64,000 nucleotides of DNA from Paractinoplanes atraurantiacus (GTDB lineage Bacteria > Actinomycetota > Actinomycetes > Mycobacteriales > Micromonosporaceae): the NCBI RefSeq assembly GCF_900215205.1, contig NZ_OBDY01000002.1:453867-517866 (forward strand). The letters run 5' to 3'. Shown piece by piece: positions 1 to 7,163 of the stretch (the stretch's first letter is position 1; each line of letters begins with the position of its first letter). Below the pieces are notes generated by a model that ran no database searches, had not been told where the DNA came from, and worked only from the letters and a program-made list of their open reading frames with translations. Made by a program: the position numbers and the translations under genes.

Positions 1-914
1 TCTGTGACGGCCTCGCCGACGGCGATCTGACCCGCACCACCGGCCTGGACACCCGCGATGAGCCGGGCCGGATGGGCCGTTCGCTGGACGCCGCGATGGG
101 GCGGCTGCGCACAACGATCGCGACCATCGAGGGTTCGGCCGCTTCGCTGGCGGGGGCGTCGGAGCAGATGACCGGCACGTCGGCGCAGATCGCGGCGTCG
201 GCCGAGCAGGCCTCGGTGCAGGCGCAGGCGGTGTCGGCCGCCGCCGAGCAGGTGTCGCGCAGTGTGGAGACTGTGTCGGCCGGTAGCGAGGAGATGGGCG
301 CGTCGATCCGGGAGATCTCGCAGAACGCGGCGGAGGCGGCGCGGGTCGCCTCGGAGGCGGTCACCGTGACGGCGGCGACGTCGGCGACGATGAACAAGCT
401 CGGGGATTCGTCGGCCGAGATCGGCAACGTCATCAAGACGATCACGGCGATCGCGGAGCAGACGAACCTGCTGGCGCTGAACGCGACGATCGAGGCGGCG
501 CGGGCCGGTGAGATGGGCAAGGGCTTCGCGGTGGTCGCCTCCGAGGTGAAGGACCTGGCTCAGGAGACCGCGCGGGCGACCGAGGACATCTCCCGGCGGG
601 TCGAGGCGATCCAGGCCGACACCAGCGGCGCGGTGGCGGCGATCGAGGAGATCTCTCTGGTGATCGGGCGGATCAGCGAGTTCCAGACGACCATCGCGTC
701 GGCGGTGGAGGAGCAGACCGCGACCACGGCCGAGATGAACCGCAGCGTGGCCGAGGCGTCCGGCGGCACTGGCGAGATCGCGCAGAACATCACCGGTGTG
801 GCCGAGGCGGCCCGGATGACGAGCCAGGGCGTGGCCGAGACGCAGCAAGCCAACGCGGAGCTGGCCCGGATGTCGACCGAACTGAGCAGCCTGGTGTCAA
901 CGTTCCGCCTGTAG
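1..914 (+). CDS. Methyl-accepting chemotaxis protein, C-terminal part
   Basis: The frame is open from the left edge (codons begin at position 3), so the sensor and membrane segments lie outside the window. The first visible residues, ending in [11 protein letters not shown], look like the end of a HAMP linker. What follows is a long helical signalling domain rich in Ala, Glu and Ser with the conserved hairpin tip ([17 protein letters not shown] near nt 460-510). Proteins of this family relay ligand or redox signals to a CheA kinase at the membrane. No chemotaxis partner gene is visible. The gene ends just before the integrase module at 948, so it may mark the left chromosomal border of the mobile region. 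Family assignment is firm; the signal sensed cannot be told. Confidence 0.93.
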   Translation, partial: CDGLADGDLTRTTGLDTRDEPGRMGRSLDAAMGRLRTTIATIEGSAASLAGASEQMTGTSAQIAASAEQASVQAQAVSAAAEQVSRSVETVSAGSEEMGASIREISQNAAEAARVASEAVTVTAATSATMNKLGDSSAEIGNVIKTITAIAEQTNLLALNATIEAARAGEMGKGFAVVASEVKDLAQETARATEDISRRVEAIQADTSGAVAAIEEISLVIGRISEFQTTIASAVEEQTATTAEMNRSVAEASGGTGEIAQNITGVAEAARMTSQGVAETQQANAELARMSTELSSLVSTFRL

Positions 915-947
915 CCGGGCAGTCCATAACGCGAGTTCGCTCGCCCG

Positions 948-2045
948 TCAGTTCGCGCCTGGGCCACTGACCATCGAGGAACCCTCGGGAACCATGATTT
1001 CCCCGCTGGCCGAGTCGGCGCTGCGGCCAAGTGGATGCGGCTCACCGGTCAGAGCAGCGAGGGCTTCGGCCACTTCCTGAATGTCGGCGCGCACATAGGT
1101 GGCGGTGACACCGATGTCGCGGCCGGTGTTGTGGCCGGCGTAGGCGCGGGCAACCGCATAGCCGAAGTGGCGTTCGACCCAGGTCAAGGTCGTGTGGCGC
1201 AGCCAGTGGATGCTGACCTGCTGAGTGGCCACCCAGGGCAAATGTCGGCCAAGGCGCTCCCAGAGGTAGTCGTAGCGTCTCCGGGTAATCGGCCGCCCGT
1301 TGCGGTAGCGCAGAACCTGATCGGTTGGTTCGTGTCCGCCTCGATCGCTGCAATGGTCCAGCAGCGCCTGCATCAAAGTCGGAGTGACGGGCTGCCAGCG
1401 AACGGTTTCGCCCTTCTCCCGCAGGCGAATCAAGCTCTGAGCCGGGTCAAGATCTGTAAGCCGCAGCGCGAGGGCGCCACCGCGCCGGCACGCTGTTTCG
1501 AGGTGCAGTCGCAGGATCAGGGCGTCCAAATGCGGGTCGTTACCCGTCGATCCAGGAACCTCGACGATCTCGGCGAGCCGGCCATCGGGCAGAGCACGGC
1601 GGGTGCTGGCCAGACGCCGTGGCTTCGGCACGCGAGCGGCAGGATCGTCTGCCGCGCTGATGAGCCGATCGGCCACCGCCTGCTGGTAGAGGCAGCGGAT
1701 GGCCGAGATGAGGTGCTCCGCCGCACTGCGGCCGCCGCGCGTGTTGCGACGAATTACGACGTTCTGCTTGACACGCTCGGCGAGCTGCTTGATCTCGAGT
1801 GGGGTGGGCTCGTCGATGCGGCGGCTTCCCCATTCGGCGCCGATCTTCCGCCAATACGTGTCGTAGAGGCGGCGCGTTCCGTCGGAGACGGCCATCGAGA
1901 CCTTCGCGATGTACTCGTCGAAGGTGGGCACGGCGGTTGGTCGTGGCGTCTGGGTGAACAACTGCTCGGGCGTTAGACCGAGCCGGTCGAGCAGAAGCCG
2001 GACAGCATGCAGCTCCGAGCCGGCGGAAGGCTCTGAGACGCTCAC
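948..2045 (-). CDS. Tyrosine recombinase (integrase), module 1
   Basis: A 365-residue site-specific recombinase of the phage integrase family. The N-terminal half (about residues 40-130) fits a core-binding SAM-like domain. The catalytic half carries all expected residues: Arg187 (ETACRRGG), Lys211 (LREKGE), His280 and Arg283 (HWLRHT), His305 (AYAGH) and the nucleophile Tyr317 (TATYVR). It should be active. The start is a GTG at 2045 that overlaps the stop of the upstream AbrB-like gene (GTGA), so the two are probably translationally coupled. It is clearly related along its whole length to the recombinase at 4614-5648, yet different enough that a recent duplication is unlikely. Its 3' end is 33 bp from the chemotaxis receptor gene, where an attachment site might lie. 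Confidence 0.95.
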   Translation of the reverse strand: MSVSEPSAGSELHAVRLLLDRLGLTPEQLFTQTPRPTAVPTFDEYIAKVSMAVSDGTRRLYDTYWRKIGAEWGSRRIDEPTPLEIKQLAERVKQNVVIRRNTRGGRSAAEHLISAIRCLYQQAVADRLISAADDPAARVPKPRRLASTRRALPDGRLAEIVEVPGSTGNDPHLDALILRLHLETACRRGGALALRLTDLDPAQSLIRLREKGETVRWQPVTPTLMQALLDHCSDRGGHEPTDQVLRYRNGRPITRRRYDYLWERLGRHLPWVATQQVSIHWLRHTTLTWVERHFGYAVARAYAGHNTGRDIGVTATYVRADIQEVAEALAALTGEPHPLGRSADSASGEIMVPEGSSMVSGPGAN

Positions 2046-2581
2046 ACGAGACTCCCGAACGCTTGCGCCAGCAGGTCGTCCAAGATGGCGGCGAAGCAGA
2101 TGAGAAGAGCGTTCTGATCCGGAACGGCCGCCAGCAGAAGCCGATCGCCGGCGCGCATGCCATAGCGATGCCGAACCGCTGCGGGCAACCGGAGAAATCC
2201 TTCCCTAGTGAGAGCCTGCCTGGCGCTGTCGTCTGGCTGGACAAGGATCCGCTGGGCGCCTACCTCGATCGCGACGCGCTGATGAGGTTCCCAGCCCAGG
2301 GCGTTGATTGCCGACCGATCGGCGAGACGACCTTGCCGATCGCAGGCGGTCAACGCGTAGTGCACTGTCGACTGCATCCGTGTTGGTCTGACAAGTCCCG
2401 GAAGCGGCAGCGCGGCAACGGCCGAAGCGGCGACATCGCGAGACCCTCGTTGGGACGCTGGCGCGACTCGGCTCGAGCTGCGGGCCGCCGGTGGATCATT
2501 ACGGTTGCGATCCATCCGACAAGAAAACCCGCTGCACCGGCCGGCCGGCAGTTGTCTGAGGTTGTCCGCCGTTAACCCCAT
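2042..2581 (-). CDS. AbrB/SpoVT-like DNA-binding protein, module 1
   Basis: A 179-residue protein. The first 65 or so residues are low in structure and rich in Arg and Ser; the recognisable part starts at MQSTVHYALT. The C-terminal half has the pattern of a swapped-hairpin AbrB/MazE/SpoVT domain (REGFLRLPAAVRHRYGMRAG, then DRLLLAAV). Such proteins are usually transcriptional regulators. The protein is a paralogue of the one at 5648-6166, and both sit directly upstream of and overlap a tyrosine recombinase gene. A role in controlling recombinase synthesis or in shaping the recombination complex is inferred. The true start could be downstream of 2581, because the N-terminal extension is not shared with the paralogue. 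DNA just upstream contains phased GTTGTC/GACAAC repeats. Confidence 0.7.
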   Translation of the reverse strand: MGLTADNLRQLPAGRCSGFSCRMDRNRNDPPAARSSSRVAPASQRGSRDVAASAVAALPLPGLVRPTRMQSTVHYALTACDRQGRLADRSAINALGWEPHQRVAIEVGAQRILVQPDDSARQALTREGFLRLPAAVRHRYGMRAGDRLLLAAVPDQNALLICFAAILDDLLAQAFGSLV

Positions 2582-2661
2582 CGGCTTGCCTCGACTCGCT
2601 TTTCACAGGCCGCTGCCGGCATCCTTGGGCGGCGGGACAACTGGAGACAACGGCGGACAAC
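2551..2661. promoter_or_regulatory. Phased GTTGTC/GACAAC repeat cluster
   Basis: GTTGTC occurs at 2551 and 2561, and the inverse GACAAC at 2636, 2646 and 2656, so within each group the copies are exactly 10 bp apart, one helical turn. A 13-bp arm at 2561-2573 is perfectly inverted at 2649-2661. The cluster straddles the start of the AbrB-like gene (2581) and lies upstream of the gene at 2806. It fits cooperative binding by a regulator or arm-type sites for the recombinase; which protein binds is unknown. Confidence 0.6.
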
Positions 2662-2805
2662 TTCCGGGCCCCAGGGATCGAGCGGCAGCATGGGCCTGTC
2701 CAAGCGCGATCAGTGTCATGGGGCTCCGCTGCGAGTAGGCACCAGCGTTCGAGGCGGGGCCGACCGTGGCGATCGCGCCCTCCGTTTCTCCCGGGAGGTT
2801 CGCGG

Positions 2806-3888
2806 ATGACGCGATATGCCGTAGACGATCGAAACCGCACCCTGATCAGCATGTGGCCAACAGCCCTCGGCGACCGGGCGGCCACCGTCGCGCAGTTCCC
2901 GGCGACGGCAGAGCCTGAGGAGCAACTCGCTGCGGCCGAAAGACTGACGTGGCTGTCGCAGGTGCTGTGGTTCCACTACACCAGCCAATCCGACGCCGAG
3001 ACAGCCCCGACAGCCGGCCCACGTTGTCGGCTGTCGAGGGCCAGATTCAAACGCGCGGCCGCCGCTGTCGAACGTCCGGACCTCCCCGACGAGACCGGTC
3101 AGGTCCACAGCCACTACGACCCGCTCCTGGAAATCGCGCACGCCGCCGGACGAGCGGTGGCCGACATCGGCGACGAGCAGTTCAAGCAAGCGGTCATCGC
3201 CGACCTCACAGAGGAGATCGAGTCCGTCGTCCAAGCCACCAGCGGCGACTTGAGCGGCCGGGCCGCCCAAGCAGCATTGCTGAGCACCCCGGACGCGCTG
3301 CAAGCCCACATCACCGCCGCCAACGACCTACTAACCCAGGACGCCCTGGTAGACCTCACCCGAATCCTCACCGTCGAGCCCACCGCGGCCGCTGTAGCCG
3401 CCGCCCACTGGCTCAAAACGGCCGCCGACGTCGTCGCCCGTATGGCCCGCATTCCCACCCGCAAAGTGCTCGCGGAGGCCGACAACATTCAGCCAGGCGA
3501 GTACGCGGCTGCGAACGAACTCCTCCAACGACTCGAGACCGGCGAGTCCGTGCATGATGTCGCCGTCGACATGATCAGCGAAGCCCGCCTTCTCGCCCAC
3601 GGCACCATCGCGACCATCAAAATGGCGCAGTTCGTCAAGTACGCGCTGGACTCCCCGTCGCCGTTCATCGATATCACCGTGCTGGAAGTCGCCCGGCCGG
3701 CGCCGAGCTTGCTCGAATCGCTGACGGCCGGCATCCGTGGATGCCGCCTCCTGTACGCCGAACATTGCGCAGACAACGACGAAGATTCCGAGCCCGAGGT
3801 CAAACACGAGGAGGCGCGAATCGACGAAGAGTTCCGCGTGAAGGTCCGCGCCCAGGCTCTCCGAAAGCCACTCCGGCCGAAGGACTGA
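2806..3888 (+). CDS. Unknown 360-residue helical protein
   Basis: I do not recognise a family. The ATG at 2806 is chosen because GGGAGG (2793-2798) stands 7 nt before it; the frame is open further upstream without a better start. The sequence is predicted mostly alpha-helical, with many Ala and Leu, no signal peptide, no membrane segment and no obvious nucleotide-binding or catalytic motif. The C-terminus is highly charged (acidic stretch DNDEDSEPEVKHEEARIDEE, then a basic end). It is transcribed away from the AbrB/integrase module 1, across the phased repeats, and lies between the two integrase modules. Base composition matches a real coding frame. A role with the integrase modules is only suggested by position. 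Confidence 0.75.
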   Translation: MTRYAVDDRNRTLISMWPTALGDRAATVAQFPATAEPEEQLAAAERLTWLSQVLWFHYTSQSDAETAPTAGPRCRLSRARFKRAAAAVERPDLPDETGQVHSHYDPLLEIAHAAGRAVADIGDEQFKQAVIADLTEEIESVVQATSGDLSGRAAQAALLSTPDALQAHITAANDLLTQDALVDLTRILTVEPTAAAVAAAHWLKTAADVVARMARIPTRKVLAEADNIQPGEYAAANELLQRLETGESVHDVAVDMISEARLLAHGTIATIKMAQFVKYALDSPSPFIDITVLEVARPAPSLLESLTAGIRGCRLLYAEHCADNDEDSEPEVKHEEARIDEEFRVKVRAQALRKPLRPKD

Positions 3889-4034
3889 GCAAACGCCTTG
3901 AGGTGCTGCGCCTTCACCCGGCCGGAGGAGTGGAGGCGCTGCCTCGGCCGTACGTGCCTGCGCGCCGTAAGATCCATGTGACGGGTGCGGCCGTTGGCGA
4001 TCGGAAGTCAGCGCACCACACTGGCAGTGTGGGG

Positions 4035-4053
4035 GTCAGGGTGGGTGCCTGAC
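4035..4053. promoter_or_regulatory. Inverted repeat GTCAGG-N7-CCTGAC
   Basis: Arms GTCAGG (4035-4040) and CCTGAC (4048-4053) lie 70 bp before the HTH gene at 4123. The same half-sites form the core of the perfect palindrome at 6185-6210, and the decamer TGCCTGACCA is shared exactly. A common regulator of the two genes is plausible. Confidence 0.45.
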
Positions 4054-4122
4054 CAGCAACCATTCTAGTTCGTCGATCGTTGGGCCATGACGTGATCCGG
4101 TCCCACTATCAAAGGTGATCTG

Positions 4123-4524
4123 TTGGAAAACCGCGAACGTCGGCGCGACGAGAGCGTTCACAAACTCGCGGCCGAGCTCGGCATCAGCGATCTCGAAAAG
4201 TTCTTGCGAGCGTGCCTTGCGAACAGCGCGATGATGACTGGCCTGACTTCGTCGCCTGCTCCCGCGCAAAAGCTGAAGTACACCGTCGACGAGGCGGCGA
4301 AGCTTCTCGGTGTTTCGTCGCGATGGCTTGCTGACGAATGCCGCACTGAACGCGTGGAGCACGTGCACCTTGCCCGGCGCCGCTCCTTCACGCACAGCCA
4401 GCTGCTGGCACTTCTGAAAAGGCATGAGGTTGAGCCTCTGGATCGTCGGGTCGACGGTGAGCTGGAGCGGATCAAGCGGCGCGTTGCGCGCGACCGCGCT
4501 ATCCCGGCGCATCGCCGCGGATAA
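4123..4524 (+). CDS. Small HTH protein, excisionase-like
   Basis: A 133-residue protein with a TTG start at 4123, supported by the ribosome-binding sequence AAAGGTGAT just upstream. Residues about 50-100 (KYTVDEAAKLLGVSSRWLAD, then a basic wing RRRSFTHSQLLALLKRHE) match the winged MerR-like fold of excisionase-type DNA-binding proteins. The N-terminus has a helical stretch (KLAAELGISDLEKFLRACL) that may help dimerise. It lies between two integrase modules and converges on the second, so it could act as a recombination directionality factor or a repressor. The first role is an inference from fold and location; no partner is proven. Confidence 0.65.
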   Translation: MENRERRRDESVHKLAAELGISDLEKFLRACLANSAMMTGLTSSPAPAQKLKYTVDEAAKLLGVSSRWLADECRTERVEHVHLARRRSFTHSQLLALLKRHEVEPLDRRVDGELERIKRRVARDRAIPAHRRG

Positions 4525-4561
4525 CCGGACGAGGCGAAGTCGGTCGTACTTTGGCGTGTCC

Positions 4562-4603
4562 GGCCCGCGTGGACGGCCGGCCAACCACGCGGGCCGGCCG
4601 TCC
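4562..4603. terminator. Two overlapping, mutually exclusive hairpins
   Basis: Between the convergent genes ending at 4524 and 4614 there are two perfect inverted repeats that share sequence: 4562-4572 with 4585-4595 (11-bp arms) and 4571-4582 with 4592-4603 (12-bp arms, 9-nt loop). Only one stem can form at a time. A bidirectional terminator is the simplest reading; no U-tract follows on either side. Confidence 0.6.
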
Positions 4604-4613
4604 CAACGTCGTC

Positions 4614-5648
4614 CTATCGCGGCGCGGACCCGAGCGGATGCGCCTCGCCCGTCAACGCCGCCAACGCGTTCGCGAGTTCGTGCATGCTCGCCTTCACGTA
4701 GCCCGCGGTGGCGCCGACGTCGCTGCCGGTCGTCTCGGCGTGCCCGGCGTAGGCGCGCGCGACCGCGTAGCCGAAGTTCCGCTCGACCCAGGTGATCGTT
4801 GTGTGCCGCAGCCAATGCGCGCTGATCTGCTGGGTCGCGACCCAGGGCAGCCGGAGCCCGAGTCGCACCCACAGGTGGTCGTAGCGCCGGTACGTGATCG
4901 GCTCACCGTTGCGGTACCGCAGCAGCTGTGCGTTCGGCGGCGCCTTTCGTTCCAGGGCATGTGCGTGCAGATAGCCCATGAGCGTCGGCGACACGGGCTG
5001 CCACCGGAACGTCCCGCCTTTCTCTCGCAGCAAGATCAGGCACTGCTTCTCATCCAGGTCGACCGGACGCAACGCCAGCGCCCCACCCCGACGGCACGCG
5101 GTCTCGACATGCAGCCGAATCAGCAAGCCGTCGAGTTCAGGATCATCACCGCTGCTAACCGCCACCTCGTAAATCTCGGACAGGCGGCTGTCGGGAAGTG
5201 CTCGGCGGGTGGAGGTTAACCGCTTCGGCTTCGCGACCTTCAGCGCCGAATTCTCTGCCTCGGTGATGAAGCCGTCAGCGGTCGCTCGCCGGTATAGGCA
5301 TCGCAGCGAGGAGATGACGTGCTCCTCGGCGCTGCGGCCGCCGCGGCCGTTGCGTCGCTGCACGCGGTTGGCCTTGACGTCGGCGATCAGGGAACGGATC
5401 TCCGACGGGTTGATCTGATCGATGCGCCGGTCACCCCAGCGCTCGACGGCCCGGTTCCAGTACGTCCCGTACGCCTTGCGCAGGCCAGGCGTCACCGAGG
5501 CCGAGACAATGGGCACGTAATCGGCGAACGTTGGAGCCGTGGGGCGCACCGGTGCGCCGGCCACCAGATCGCTGGGCGAGATACCCATGCGTTCCAACAG
5601 CATCCGTGCGGCCTCGACGGTGGATTGATCGAGAGTTGGCTCGCCCAT
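4614..5648 (-). CDS. Tyrosine recombinase (integrase), module 2
   Basis: A 344-residue integrase with the complete active site: Arg186 (ETACRRGG), Lys210 (LREKGG), His278 and Arg281 (HWLRHT), His303 (AYAGH) and Tyr317 (TAGYVK). Its ATG at 5648 overlaps the stop of the AbrB-like gene (TGATG), as in module 1, so the gene order and coupling are conserved between the modules. It is similar to the recombinase at 948-2045 over its full length but lacks that protein's short C-terminal tail. It presumably acts on its own attachment site; none could be identified from one sequence. Strong hairpins lie directly downstream. Confidence 0.95.
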   Translation of the reverse strand: MGEPTLDQSTVEAARMLLERMGISPSDLVAGAPVRPTAPTFADYVPIVSASVTPGLRKAYGTYWNRAVERWGDRRIDQINPSEIRSLIADVKANRVQRRNGRGGRSAEEHVISSLRCLYRRATADGFITEAENSALKVAKPKRLTSTRRALPDSRLSEIYEVAVSSGDDPELDGLLIRLHVETACRRGGALALRPVDLDEKQCLILLREKGGTFRWQPVSPTLMGYLHAHALERKAPPNAQLLRYRNGEPITYRRYDHLWVRLGLRLPWVATQQISAHWLRHTTITWVERNFGYAVARAYAGHAETTGSDVGATAGYVKASMHELANALAALTGEAHPLGSAPR

Positions 5649-6166
5649 CAGCCCTCAGCTCCCCACACCGAGTCGAAGACCTGAGCGACAACCTCATCCA
5701 GCACGGTGGGCGGATGTACCAGCAGCAGGCCACCCTCCGGATAGGCGGCCAGCAGCACCCGGCTTCCTGCCCCGAGCTCGCACCACCGCCGGGCAGCGAG
5801 AGGCAGATACAGGAGACGGTTGGATTTCACCGTGAAGATGCCCCGGCTGTCGGCGTAGATGCCGACCAGGCCACGGCTGACCCGGATCTCCAAACGCTGC
5901 TGCGGCTCCCAGCCCAGAGCAGTGAGGATCGCCTTGTCGGCGATGCGACCGCCGGCGTCCAGGGTGCACAGGCCGTACACGGCCGTGCCGATCCGCTTCG
6001 TCGACAGCTTCAACAGCGGTAGAGGAGGGCGCGCGGCCAGGGCGCCGCGCTGATTCCAGGACGGCGCCTCTGTGCGGCGAGTGGGGATGACCGGCGGTAT
6101 GACCGCCGGGGGAGTGTGGTCGGTCATGGCGTCCACCGCCGAACCGGGATGACCGGTTTTGACCAT
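5648..6166 (-). CDS. AbrB/SpoVT-like DNA-binding protein, module 2
   Basis: A 172-residue paralogue of the protein at 2042-2581. Shared features are the block TALGWEPQQRLEIRVSRGLV and a C-terminal AbrB-like hairpin (RLLYLPLAARRWCELGAGSR, then VLLAAYPEGG). The N-terminal 50 residues are Pro-rich and unlike the paralogue. A start further in, at the ATG for MTDHTPP, is also possible. The stop overlaps the recombinase start by one base. A 26-bp perfect palindrome lies 19 bp upstream of the start and is a natural operator, perhaps for autoregulation. Function in recombinase control is inferred from the conserved pairing. Confidence 0.7.
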   Translation of the reverse strand: MVKTGHPGSAVDAMTDHTPPAVIPPVIPTRRTEAPSWNQRGALAARPPLPLLKLSTKRIGTAVYGLCTLDAGGRIADKAILTALGWEPQQRLEIRVSRGLVGIYADSRGIFTVKSNRLLYLPLAARRWCELGAGSRVLLAAYPEGGLLLVHPPTVLDEVVAQVFDSVWGAEG

Positions 6167-6184
6167 GCCACTGATGAGTGTTTG

Positions 6185-6210
6185 TGGTGGTCAGGCATGC
6201 CTGACCACCA
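6185..6210. promoter_or_regulatory. Perfect 26-bp palindrome upstream of AbrB-like gene
   Basis: The half-site TGGTGGTCAGGCA (6185-6197) is followed without spacer by its exact reverse complement (6198-6210). It sits 19 bp upstream of the start at 6166, where a repressor would block transcription or initiation. Its GTCAGG/CCTGAC core recurs at 4035-4053. Confidence 0.65.
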
Positions 6211-6240
6211 TTACGTTGAATAACGCACGGATGCGATGAG

Positions 6241-6253
6241 GTTGTGTCCGGAG
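6241..6253. other. Candidate left attachment core of the tRNA-Leu element
   Basis: GTTGTGTCCGGAG here is identical to 25967-25979, which spans the 3' end of the tRNA-Leu gene and the tail of the serine recombinase. A short identical core at both ends is what a serine recombinase would leave. The match is only 13 bp, so it could be chance. Confidence 0.35.
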
Positions 6254-6337
6254 CCCAACACGAGAGATATTCACACGGTCATCGTGGCGCGTGCATTGAC
6301 TCTGTCGTCGTGACGGCAATTTGCCACAAGGACACAC

Positions 6338-6774
6338 ATCCTTCGGGTTAGGGACCGAGCGCGCTATCCCAAAGAGGCCGCGAAGCGGCGGGCCGACGGC
6401 AAGGCCTACTACCAACTCCACGCAGAAGCGCGGCGAAGTACGCCGTCCGGTGGCGGAAAGAAAACCCGCACCGCAGGCGGGATCAAGCCGATCGCCGCGT
6501 CGAGTGGATACTGAATAACCCTGGCTTCGTCCCGTTCGGAAACGTGGAGTGGCAGAAGCTGCTACGCCAATACTATTACCGCTGCGCTTACTGTGGCGTC
6601 CGCGCTAGTGAGCTCGAAAAGGACCATGTTGTCCCGCTTGCGCGAGGCGGCCGGCACGCCATCTGAAACATCATGCCGGCCTGCAAGAGCTGCAACATTT
6701 CGAAGTACAACTACCTACTCGTGGAGTGGAGGACCGCCCAGAGAAGGCGCAGGCCCTCGCCATCTGTCCACTGA
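6338..6774 (+). pseudogene. HNH endonuclease remnant with frameshift and nonsense codon
   Basis: Joining two frames gives a typical small HNH nuclease. The N-terminal basic part (RYPKEAAKRRADGKAYYQLH) reads in one frame up to about 6430. The rest (from KYAVRWRKENPHRRR at 6436) reads in another and contains the zinc-binding CAYC, the catalytic DHVVPLARGG, and PACKSCNISK. Between the His/Asp motif and the last Cys pair, an in-frame TGA at 6664-6666 replaces what is usually a Gly codon. So there are at least two lesions. The original start is not clear. The remnant lies just inside the candidate left end of the mobile element. The 390 bp between it and the next gene (6775-7163) show nothing I can support. 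Confidence 0.75.
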
Positions 6775-7163
6775 TGTTGGCGACAGAACGGAGTTCCTAA
6801 CGCGCCGCCGACCTAACTCAGCCGATGCGACTGGCGCGGAGCGTCGCGCATGACGGCTGGCCGCTGCGCCGCGGAACAGCGCGGGTGCCGCTTTTGACCT
6901 CAGGTGCGCCTGTTGCCTGAGCCAGCGACCGAGCGCTGGTGCGGATGACTACGCAGTTACACACCGCATTGCATCCGCCTTCGGCGCCCCGCTGACTTCA
7001 ACGGTGTAGTTCTCGCAGCTCAGCGGCAAGTCGACTGCCGCGCGCAGTGACTCGATCGACCACCGCCAGTGAGGCTCGCGAGCTGCAGCGGTACCGCGGC
7101 GTCCATTGACGCGCGCTGTCGCGTTGGCCGAAGATTGACCAGCCTACGCTTTCGGAGGTCAAG

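Noticed and set aside
2713..2805. Longer N-terminus for the unknown protein at 2806
   Set aside because: The extension is Arg/Ser/Pro-rich and lies over the repeat region; the ATG at 2806 has a good ribosome-binding site.
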